Assembly: GCF_000485595.1 (NCBI RefSeq)
Contig: NW_014577183.1
Location: 372,180 to 395,000, forward strand
Length of the DNA stretch: 22,821 nucleotides
Reading direction: 5' to 3'
DNA from: Priapulus caudatus
Taxonomy: Eukaryota > Priapulida > Priapulimorpha > Priapulimorphida > Priapulidae
This document shows, piece by piece, positions 8,861-17,585 of this stretch; position 1 is the first letter of the stretch; each line of letters begins with the position of its first letter. Both the position numbers and the translations under genes were made by a program. The notes below the pieces were generated by a model. It saw only the letters and a list, made by a program, of their open reading frames with translations, was not told where the DNA came from and searched no databases.

Positions 8861-11800
8861 ATGAGAGAGGAGAAGAAGACGAGTGATACATGGGCGAGTG
8901 AAAGAGATAAAAAGATAGGATAAACGAGATTCTTTGGTAGAATACGACACTTACAGTCACCTTGCTTGTGCATAAGAGGCATGAAAAGTAATTAAGCGAC
9001 AGAAAGGTCAAAAATGACGACGAACGGATTATTACGGTGAATGCAGTGATTGTGTTTGAGTAGACGCGTACTTTCACAACTCGATAAGCACTTCTGCAAT
9101 AATGTGTCGCGCTTACGGACGGACGGAAAGGCTCGGATTAGTCGTATCGTTCGTTGTCAGGAGTCTGGGATGCCGGTGACAGCTGACCTCTCCGTACTCC
9201 TGGATGACTCATGAGGATGTTTTCCATTTCGAAGGCTGAGCCTGCACACTACCGCGAACGCCAATATGAATGTAATCACTATACAGACAGCCGTGAAGAC
9301 GCGTAATTGTTGTTATGAGAAATTCCGCAAGTATTAAAACCTCTGTTTAATGTGGACATGCGTTCCATTCATGAGTAAGATGTTTGTTTTCCTGAGACAA
9401 AACAGTTTGGCTTTGAGTATTATCGTTGCTGCAAGCCATCGCGATCGCTGATCTCGTTGTGTTTCAAAAAGTAGTATATATATGGGTATAAGCGAAGAGT
9501 CGTTGTTGTACTCTAATATTGGTATCAATGTGGCACTTCGTTGAACCTGAAGCACACGGTTCAGAAAGCTCAGCGTTTCCCTGCTCTCCATTCGTTTAAC
9601 ACCACGCTAATCCCAGTCTTCTCTCAGTTGGGAATGTATACCCTGAATCGTCGTATTTTGTCAGGTGCAATTCGATATATCCTTTAGTCTATCTATGTAT
9701 ATATAAAACCATCGTCATCGTACGTGCACGAGGTCTCGCCGTGTGCAGCCAACCGTCGCTGTCAATGGCGCGTGCCGTCCGCCTCAGGGTTGTTGAATGT
9801 ACGCCGCGGCAAGTAATTTATATGGATTACGGACGGCACTATCTCTGCCGCACACCAGGGGGCAGACACTCCTAGTGATTGGCGTCCACTCACGCTACGC
9901 AGATGCCATCAAAAATTATACTACATAAATTATATTTCACAGTTGTAGATGTGTGATTTGGAGTTTGTAGTATTGTGGTACATTCCTACTTATTACCGGA
10001 TTATGTGTACGTTCTATTTTGGTTGTAGCCGAAGCGCTATAAATATTAATTGTTTTGAGTGCGACATCTCTATGTGTAATCCTTACCAGTTAGAACGGAT
10101 TATGCTCGCCAATAAATCGCGCTAACAGCACAAAAACAAATATGAATATACCCTTGATCGTGTGTTGCTAGAGGTTTTTCCAAGAAGCACATCCCTCTCG
10201 TGTTGCTATCCTGATTCTTTTCCGGGGACCGCCTATATGATCCGACTTTCGATCATCCGAATGCTCTCTTAAATAGTTAGTTAGATAATTGTTATATTAG
10301 TTTATCTCGGGGCTTCAAACGCATCAGGTTACACGCACTCAGGAGAGCAGTCCTTATCGGTGAACGGTAATGTAATTATATAAAGTAAAAAGTCAAAGAC
10401 TTGTCAACATCTGATTGAATTAGAGAACAAAGTATACCACGTTTAATTGACTAGGAATTTTCAATTATGCCTCTTATCTCGCGAAGCTATTTATGTCCTA
10501 AGTCTAATAATAATAAGTCTTACTACTCATTAAGCTGATCAGGTGTGGATGGCGTAATTCTAGCTTCTCTGATAAGCTGCATGGGCTGCCAGCTGCTCCA
10601 ACCCGTGTCACAGCGTTGTAAATGTTGGGCACTCGTAACCTGCTTAGACCAGACTGACGATCAAGTGGAGAGATGACAGAAAGGTATAGGTTGACGCTAT
10701 AAGTTAATAAAATCATGGCGCGTCAGTTGAACTGAACTTGCCTTTAAGAATTATGATACCAAATATAAGGAATACTATTTAATTTGAGTTATAACGAACG
10801 GTAAAGCTTCATGATTCCGTGAATTTGACAATGAAGAGTAAAACCGAGAACTCTAACATAATTAGGCAGCATACTAATGAGATACTTAACTTTCTAATTG
10901 TTGTATATAGCAATCACAAACTTAATATCCTTGTATTTGTTTATTGCTGCACTGTTAGCCAGGATTACTGAGATTAGGCAGGGACAAGGTTTGCTGCCCC
11001 TTGGCTAAACTGTGTAATGTTATATGACGGCCGGCTCTTGTAAGTCTGGAGGAGTTGCCCACCAGAACTAACGTCTTCCAGTTGTCTCATGTTTAAGCAT
11101 AGAACGAGTATCCATATATAAGAGCTTGTAGTTTAAACCCAGTATTTATCATGTTTGCTTGTGCAAGATGGCTATAGTAGTGCTGGCTATATACATACGC
11201 ATTTAAATTTGTTGATGATCGATAAATTTACCAAGTTAAAGTTCTTACTAGCAATTGCAATATCTTCTAAATTTCGAGTTGAAATAAGTTAATAATGTCG
11301 AAGTTTAAATTTTATTATGGCGTTACTGCTGTCTGTCCATGCATAATCTTAACTAATGCAACGATATTGCACCCATCAGTGACCCGTCCCCTTAAAATGT
11401 GTGACGTGGTAATGCTTAATACGGCTAGGTAGGAGTAGCAGAGATTAGCCAGCGAGGTGTTTGTGATACACAAGGTAATGCCCTTTGGCGGGCCAGTTGT
11501 TCGCTGGAATATAGGCACGAACGGCTAGGTGCACCGGATTCAGCACGGTTTGTTTTAGGAAATGGCGTCGCCAACATGTCTTCCAGCAGATCGTTAAACG
11601 GTATACACTCTTTGTCTACTAATCTGCCAAATGAAATCCGTGGCCTGAAATAAGCAATAAGTAAAAAACTGCGATAAATAAGGGATCGAAAGGTGTTTTT
11701 TTGGGGGGGGGGGTAGCAACAGATTTCTCAATAGTGTATGCTGTTTTATGACTGTAAAGTTTCTAGTTTGAAGTGCTATCTCAACTGAGAGACTTTTGCT

Positions 11801-13116
11801 ACGTAGTAAAGAAATCAGGCCAGCATTCACAAAAGTGAACGTGGTCCTAGTCCACGATATATATATGTATATATATATTATCTTAGTCACGTACCACGTT
11901 TACTCCACAACGCTCCACCAATTTCCTCGCAGTTGTGAGCTCGTCACTAGATACGACGAAAAACTTTAAAGTGCCACAGAACTTCGCAATTTCCAGCTTG
12001 TAAAGTATCTCGTCTGAAAGCATGCACGTACGTCTATGCGGTAGGACCGATATTGTCCAGGTGGTTTCATCACTTAATCACAATCTATCTACTAATTAGT
12101 TGTTTGATTATGAAGGTGCTATCTCATTTTAATTAACAAAATATCTGCAATATATTGCATTTTAATAACAAATTTTTGGGCGGCATTTCTCAAATTATCT
12201 GTTGCTGACCTATAGGAATCCTTAGCTTGGCATGGCCGCGAAAATGATTTATCAATGTAGTGTAAAGACAATAACCCACCTACAGAGGATCCAGGAATCG
12301 CAGACGTCAGGACGGCCCCTAGCGAGTAAACTGCCAACATCGTGATCACGTACTCTGGGCAGTTAGAACTGCACACAAACACGACGTCACCTTTCCTGAG
12401 GCCGCGCCGGGCCAGACCGCTAGCTACTCTCCTTGCAGACTCCCGCAGCTCTCTGTACGACAACCTCCACTCCTTGCTAGCATCAGGTGGTCCAACACTG
12501 CGCCCGATCTAGCAATGTCACGATATAGCGAATATAACAGTGAAACACCGGCCACAGGATTGTAGCGTTCGACATTTTTACGTTTTGACTTTCTGGGGTT
12601 TGCTTGGATTGCTGGACAGCGTATTTGCAAGATGGATATAAAAAGGATAAAACAAAAAGTACCTGTATGTAATTAACAAAAAAATGAAAAAAGGAAAACA
12701 TGAATGAAAGGCAGATGTAGAATGTAGGCTGTGATAGCTCAGAGTTTGGAAAATTTAAGGAGAGTACCGATAGACGCACTTGGAGAACAGCACACAGCGA
12801 CTTGTAACATAATAGTAAAAATAACAATTAACGACTGTATTTAGAAATTAATTAGAGAAATTCTTGCCAATTCTCCTCTTATACGCCATTCGGTTACCCA
12901 TTATTCCATATTCTACCATGCACGCGTATACCTGACTTACGCGTTGACACTCGCCCACGACTAATGTAAAAACGTAATTGTAAGACCTACCACAGCTATG
13001 GAGTCCTGTGGCTTGTTCAACCAGGAATGTTGCTCAAGGAAATCATTCACCGACATTTCTGGCACATCGACATCTGGGAACTGGCTCTTTAGTATACGTC
13101 CTTCTTGTCTGTCCAT
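8336..13116 (-). CDS. 4-coumarate-CoA ligase-like acyl-CoA synthetase, copy A (ten exons, indel-damaged)
   Basis: This enzyme class adenylates a carboxylic acid with ATP and transfers it to CoA. Exons, 5' to 3', are 13116-12991, 12508-12280, 12013-11895, about 11644-11423, 11097-10930, 10695-10524, 10267-10153, 9893-9643, 9240-9072 and 8457-8336. Exons 1-3 are clean and phase-matched: [54 protein letters not shown] and [15 protein letters not shown]. From exon 4 on, single-base indels break the frame; for example the A3 motif [10 protein letters not shown] is disrupted at about 11490-11515, and the donor after exon 5 reads gg instead of gt. Copy B supplies the intact reading of those exons. 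The predicted start ATG at 13116 has G at -3 and +4. The real substrate is unknown; animal members of this family are mostly uncharacterised. Confidence 0.85.
8458..9071. repeat. Ligase intron, copy A, with (GATT)n/(GATG)n and (GA)n arrays
   Basis: A tetranucleotide block (gatt, gatg, gatc variants) spans about 8697-8790 and a (GA)n block spans about 8793-8882. Antisense translations give Ser/Leu/Ile-rich repeats that are not genes. The same pair of arrays occurs in copy B at 17400-17582 with different lengths. Confidence 0.85.
9241..9642 (-). other. Ligase intron between exons 8 and 9, copy A
   Basis: This 402-base intron is unique sequence. Short open frames such as 9334-9591 differ between copies and are not supported as coding. 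Confidence 0.75.
11098..11422 (-). other. Ligase intron between exons 4 and 5, copy A
   Basis: This is AT-rich unique sequence with no gene or repeat seen. The exact exon 5 acceptor is uncertain because the copies disagree by indels around 11095-11103 and 19704-19712. Confidence 0.65.
11695..11714. repeat. T-run then G-run homopolymer
   Basis: A run of T is followed by about 11-12 G. The equivalent in copy B is at about 20279-20295 with different run lengths. Homopolymers like this are where long-read consensus commonly fails. Confidence 0.8.
12280..12508 (-). CDS. CoA ligase exon 2, copy A (intact)
   Basis: The acceptor is ttgctag immediately before ATCGGG and the donor is gtgggt. It reads [20 protein letters not shown] and continues to [19 protein letters not shown] and [15 protein letters not shown]. 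This is the N-terminal Rossmann-like part typical of AMP-forming ligases (YxEL..., GDVV, NC/S.EY). It ends in phase 1 and joins exon 3 as SSVDEILYKLE. Confidence 0.9.
12509..12990 (-). other. Ligase intron 1, copy A
   Basis: This 482-base intron is nearly identical to copy B (21092-21574), with a few one-base indels. An open frame on the - strand (12483-12827) is not shared intact between copies and resembles nothing; I treat it as non-coding. Confidence 0.75.
12991..13116 (-). CDS. CoA ligase exon 1, copy A (intact)
   Basis: The predicted first coding exon begins [20 protein letters not shown] and ends QDSIAV before donor gtaggt. Many 4CL-like proteins begin with a similar (I/L)xSxxPDVDxPE segment. 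An in-frame upstream ATG at about 13173 exists, but the ATG at 13116 has the better context and gives the usual N-terminal length. The frame is broken in copy B by one base. Confidence 0.85.
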
Positions 13117-13258
13117 CACTATAGCTGTTTTATGTGCTGTATAATTACCCTTAAATATAAGAGATTTGCACACTCTAAGTCTCGTATTCCGTATGAGATC
13201 TAACTGCTACTCTTTCTACGTCCTACTCGCTCACTTCCCCGCTGTCTCTCTATCTATA

Positions 13259-13266
13259 TATTTATA
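13259..13266 (-). promoter_or_regulatory. TATA-like box of the ligase gene, copy A
   Basis: The - strand reads TATAAATA here, about 143 bases upstream of the predicted ATG at 13116. The same box is at 21843-21850 in copy B, 142 bases before its ATG. Core promoter identity is inferred from motif and distance only. Confidence 0.45.
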
Positions 13267-13598
13267 GCTAGCTATCTATTTAGCTATTTATCTTGCGCTC
13301 TATCGCGCATATGGTGCACGGTTTGGTCAATTTAGTCCAACCATATGTCGGTTTAAAAACACACACTATATTTGCGCCAACCATACACATTGTAACGCCA
13401 CCAACATGTTATTGATAAAAACCTTATCTTCTTTTACAGAAACACATGTACATATTTCCTACCAACAGGTGCGTGTGTACCAGACTTATAGTCACAACAG
13501 CTGCCCCACCGGCGCTACGACTTTGTCGGAAGTCGCGCAAATGCGCTGTGGGAGTTCTGTGTCGGCATTCTGACTCTATAGAGGCGGTGTGTAAGCGC

Positions 13599-13621
13599 CA
13601 CGACTCCAATTGGGAGTCGTG
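13599..13621. repeat. Short perfect hairpin, 9-base arms, copy A
   Basis: CACGACTCC at 13599-13607 pairs with GGAGTCGTG at 13613-13621 around a 5-base loop. It is preserved exactly in copy B at 22185-22207. Confidence 0.7.
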
Positions 13622-13812
13622 CGAGATGGCGTCGGAATGTGGTTGTTCGGCACTCTAACCTGGGCAGATGCACAGGGAAACCCAGATGAGAGACCGGATA
13701 CCAGAGAAGTGTCGCCTGAGAGGTGTTGATCCTGCCCGCTAAGCGCGGATCTTGCGCGCAGTTCCACGGCAAGGTGCACGCGACCGCGGGAAAGTCCTAC
13801 GAAAGTATCACG

Positions 13813-13877
13813 CGCTGGCAGCTATTGATCCGTGCGCCAAATTGAAAGGCTGGCGCACGGATCAATTGCTGCCAGCG
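13813..13877. repeat. Long hairpin, 27-base arms, copy A
   Basis: The left arm (13813-13839, starting cgctggcagcta) and right arm (13851-13877, ending tgctgccagcg) pair at 26 of 27 positions around an 11-base loop. It could be a foldback element end, a regulatory palindrome or a small-RNA precursor. Copy B has it at about 22403-22464 with indels. Confidence 0.75.
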
Positions 13878-13956
13878 AACAGTCTCGAATTTTAGCGGGT
13901 CTAATTGACTAGCAAACATATGCACACGCCATCGCGCAAGTCTAATAGCGATGTTT

Positions 13957-13984
13957 CACGTGATGACATAGATCAGGTCACGTG
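13957..13984. promoter_or_regulatory. Paired CACGTG E-boxes, copy A
   Basis: CACGTG occurs at 13957-13962 and 13979-13984, as tcacgtga and gtcacgtg, forming an interrupted palindrome. bHLH-ZIP factors (USF, MITF, Myc/Max) bind this core. The pair is conserved at 22546-22573 in copy B. Function is inferred from the motif alone. Confidence 0.4.
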
Positions 13985-13998
13985 TATTTGTTATGTGA

Positions 13999-14262
13999 AC
14001 ACACACACACACACACACAGACACACAGACACACACACGCGCACAGACACACGCGCAGACGCACGCGCACGCGCACGCGCACGCGCACTCTCTCTCTCTC
14101 TCTTTCTCTCTTTCTCTCTTTCTCTCTCTTTCTCTCTTTCTCTCTTTCTCTCTCTTTCTCTCTTTCTCTCTTTCTCTCGCGCTCTCTCTCTCTTTCTCTC
14201 TTTCTCTCTTTCTCTCTCTTTCTCTCTTTCTCTCTTTCTCTCTCTCTCCCTCTCTCTATACA
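13999..14262. repeat. AC/ACGC then CT/CTTT microsatellite at the start of copy B
   Basis: (AC)n and (ACGC)n fill about 13999-14090 and pyrimidine arrays of CT and CTTT fill about 14087-14262. This corresponds to 5160-5434 in copy A, but the AC part is shorter and the CT part longer. Long open frames here are repeat translations. Confidence 0.9.
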
Positions 14263-14374
14263 TATATAGTTAATTTGATTGAAAGGATTGTAAGCACATA
14301 ATGGTATATAATTATTCATAATCGTCATAATAGTTATAGGGTATGATTTACTGAACTTTATGCTGTTTGTTTAG

Positions 14375-14484
14375 AAACCTCGTATTACTACGCCCCTGGT
14401 GCTGACGCCATTCAGACGACTGCACAGCTGACTTCTACCACAACAACAACGACGAGCGACAGCTTCAAGTCAGAACAGTGCTGA
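14375..14484 (+). CDS. Pax2/5/8: Pax2/5/8 last exon, copy B (better reading)
   Basis: The acceptor tgtttag (to 14374) is in phase with the exon ending at 5084. It reads QTSYYYAPGADAIQTTAQLT, then a Thr run, SDSFKSEQC and a TGA at 14482-14484. The SYYYAPG stretch after WRYS parallels the SPYYYS of vertebrate Pax2/5/8 C-termini, so this is probably the true last exon. In the sequence as given, it lies about 9.3 kb from the previous Pax exon and downstream of a convergent gene, which is itself evidence for misassembly. Confidence 0.8.
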
Positions 14485-17084
14485 TCGTCACGTGATTGCG
14501 AATCACGAAGAGGACACCTAGCAATCGTGTGAATCGACATGCTAATTAACAGTTCAGGTGTGGTCGGACATTGCGAACGCATCACATTGCGATTTGAAAT
14601 TTTTGGAGAAGCTAGATTGCGCCAGGACGCAGGAGAAGGGGTACGCCGCGATGACGTATTGTGACACGTGACTCGGTGACGTGATCGGACGTCATGTGAC
14701 ATGCCCATCCACCTACAGCTCAATACAGCATATGCTCGCTATCCATAAGACGATAGCAGAAGATGCACTAATACGTAATCGACTCGCTTCAATGAGATGT
14801 AATCACATCGTGCGTAACGGCATTGACGCAAAGTAACATTTAAATCAATGCTAAGCAATTGTGCGCAAGCAATTCGGACGGATTATATCACGCTTGTATG
14901 CCTATAGGTCTAAGTAATAGCAATTAATTTGTATTTTAATAGAAATCAGGTATAATGTAATTAAGGATTAAACAATAACAGTTTATTCGTTTAGTAGATT
15001 ATAGACGCCGATAAGGTTCATGTAAAATTATCACGGCGTTATGATAGTTCATTTCATAGCTGTACATTGTAGATGGTATGGTACAAGACATATCACCAAA
15101 GAAACGCACCACCCTGGTCTTTAAAGTCCAGGTATGTACCTGCAAAATACTCATTATCCATCATTATTAATCATGATATTATCCAGATGTTTATATTTTA
15201 CTTTACGCTAATTTCTATAACTCTCGATGTGTACTTGTGATATAACTTTCTAAACACCAATAGTAGATGATAGAAGATGGTGGCTAGTTTCTGCACGTGT
15301 AGAAAGGAAAACATTATTCGAACTTTTGTCTGACGTTGAATACCCAGCTTTGTGATATTTTATACTGAACGGCTACGGAAGAATTAGTGTCTTTAAAAGT
15401 ACAGAATTCTTCAAAGGTGACAACTCGCGGAATAGAAAGTAAAACATGTGAAATATTTTTGTTACATTCCTTACTATGCTATTGTTATTATAACTACCTT
15501 GCTGATGGAGATTGGAAACAGAAATGATGTACCAGAGTGTACTTTCTAAATAGTTTTTTTAACGTGAGTAATTCGTTAGAGCGTAAGCTCTAATGAGATT
15601 TATTCAGATTGGCTGTAAATAATTATTTCGTGCTAATATTTTTGTACAAAGTTTTGTTGATGAAGACATGACAAGTTATTTTATATTATGGGCACACAAA
15701 TGTGACACGAAATTTAATCACCAGTTTCAAGGTGACAATGTTCTATACAAGCGTGTAATTTTAAGAACTGGAGGTCGAAGGTATATACCATTATAGAATA
15801 TTTTTACTACGCATTACTCACATTGGGCCAAGGTTTAAGGGTCAGCACTATATGAATCTGTATATCGTATATGTTATTGCACCAAACGTGATTATTCCTA
15901 TATGCGTGTCATGATATGTCATATTTTAAATATTAGCTGTGAGTATGTGCTTTTATTTAACCGAAGTAGTCGCGGTATTCAATTAGCCATAGCAAGATTC
16001 AAATCTAAAACTAATAATTTTGTATAGAAAAGCAATATGAAGAACATGTACGACGTAGAGGAATCGATCTGTTGTCTTGTAAGGGCAATTTCTGTAGTTG
16101 GTGCAATATTTTGTTTCTGGCTCTAGAAAAATAGTCAATTCGCGAACATAGACTTTCAATTGACACATTTTCTAAATTTAACGCTATATGTCGCCACACA
16201 GGCGTTCTTCCAAATTGAGGTCGCTGTGGAAATCTTGTGCACATATCCTGTGTATTGACAATGACTACAGATAACGTATCGATTGCACACTAACGTCAGA
16301 AAGATGCTAACAGCCAGGTTATGATTGATTTTTTTTATTGTAGTATGTGCACGGGATACATGCAATGGCATAGTTAGGACTGTGCCACGTATTTGGTAAA
16401 AATAAGCTCTAAGATTACTTGTATCTCGGGAAATTCTTTGTTGCGTAGGGTTGACCTCGACAGCAGCTGTTTGATGTGCGAGCAGCAAAACTGTGAGAAT
16501 TGAGCAGGCGTGATCACACTTATTTTACGTTTTGAGTCCGATTTTCATACAAAATTATTACCAGTGTAACAGTCAAAACATCAAGTAAATCCGACGACGA
16601 GACCAACAATCCCAGACCACGCATCTTGTATCGTCTCGGATGAGTTAATTACGTTTCTATTATTGTTTTGCTTGACCCGTCCTTGCGCGTCTAGAAATGA
16701 AAACGAGGCCGCCAATTTTCGGCGAAAAAGTTGATTTGTAATATCGTATGTGGCTATATAAAATAACGTAACACACGGTAGCTTGAAAGATTTCATGCAA
16801 ATCCAATCTGTATAAAAGATCGACAAATCAATGCGTCTCCTAACGATGTTGTTGGTTTGGAATTAACATAAAACACTGCTTCATGGTAACTTTGTCTGCA
16901 CTCATATAGCACACTTCCACACTATCATCTTGTAAATTCACTTGATAAACTACATTGTTTTATATGCTTTTAATAAAAGCACATCACATATAATTTTTGA
17001 GTGGTGTTATTTGTTTCTAGTAGTTTAGTTTAAAAGATAAAAACCGCGAATTAATGAAGTTGATTTGGTTGCATACCTGAATGG
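14485..17084. other. Pax 3' region and intergenic DNA, copy B
   Basis: This is the counterpart of 5703-8335. The first 230 bases contain several CACGTG/GTGAC and GACGTCA-type motifs (about 14660-14702). The remainder is AT-rich with no supported gene. Minus-strand frames such as 15983-16244 are broken in copy A and resemble no family. Confidence 0.75.
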
Positions 17085-17203
17085 TTATTCGTAAGCCTGA
17101 GCTTGTAGTTCGCTGCGCATGTTTTTACCGGTTAAATTCTTCGGAATGTTTTTCAGGAAGCGAACACCTCCTGTTAATGTGACGTACTTTCTCGGTGTCT
17201 TCT
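17085..17203 (-). CDS. CoA ligase exon 10, copy B: catalytic lysine and stop
   Basis: The acceptor is ctatag before AGAAGACACC. Two bases complete a Glu codon, then [15 protein letters not shown] and [18 protein letters not shown] are followed by AQAYE and TAA at 17087-17085. The GG-V-R-F...IPK..TGK pattern is the A10 region whose Lys contacts the acyl-adenylate. After the Lys the family usually has (I/L)xRRxL; here it is NMRSEL. Copy A has an extra base near the stop, so the exact end is uncertain. Confidence 0.85.
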
Positions 17204-17526
17204 CTATAAAAAAAGATAGTCAATCGCGTAACATGTGTAAGAAGGTATTTTAGAACATGTATTCAATATTTTAGGAATCATACAAACGCATGGGAATATC
17301 TTTACCACGACTGTGTTGCGAAAGACGGATTAACGGACGGATGTACGAATGGACCGAGGGTCGGACAGATTTGTGAATAGATGTATGGATGTGTGGATAG
17401 ATGGATAGACCGATGGATGGTTGGATGGATGGATCAATTGATTGATTGATTGATCGATTGATTGATTGATCGATTGATTGATTGATGGATGAATGGATGG
17501 ATGGATAGATGGATGGATGGATAAAT

Positions 17527-17585
<59 letters not shown>

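Larger units (their letters stand above)
5160..13993. repeat. Large direct duplication, copy A (about 8.8 kb)
   Basis: The segment from the AC/CT array of the last Pax intron to ttgttat at about 13993 recurs in the same order and orientation at about 13994-22585. Landmarks in both: Pax last exon (5557 / 14375), ligase exon 10 (8457 / 17203), GA arrays (8793 / 17529), poly-G run (11703 / 20285), ligase exon 1 (13116 / 21701), hairpins (13813 / 22403). Differences are mostly single-base indels. The left edge is uncertain by about 200 bases because it sits in a microsatellite. Confidence 0.92.
13117..13993. other. Ligase 5' upstream region, copy A
   Basis: This region is upstream of the ligase start and becomes GC- and CpG-richer from about 13490 to 13905. 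It contains a TATA-like box, two hairpins and two E-boxes (listed separately). Short open frames on both strands around 13424-13772 are conserved in copy B only as DNA, with frame breaks. I cannot support a protein-coding gene, although a + strand splice-like exon at 13438-13468 is possible. Confidence 0.6.

Noticed and set aside
8562-9077. 171-codon frame on - with SINQSI and SLSL repeats
   Set aside because: It is made by the GATT and GA arrays inside a ligase intron and is broken differently in copy B (17271-17663).
13490-13905. tRNA or other structured RNA gene in the GC-rich patch
   Set aside because: I found hairpins but no cloverleaf, A/B box pair or other RNA family signature.
13905-14328. 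Ser/Leu- and Arg/Glu-repeat open frames up to about 120 codons
   Set aside because: They arise from the CT/CTTT array and are mirrored on both strands; low complexity, not a gene.
14412-14723. 103-codon - strand frame antisense to the Pax last exon
   Set aside because: It overlaps the better-supported Pax exon and is broken in copy A; no family resemblance.
17271-17340. [10 protein letters not shown] near 17300 as the ligase catalytic-lysine exon
   Set aside because: A much better A10 exon ([16 protein letters not shown]) with matching splice phase lies at 17085-17203.
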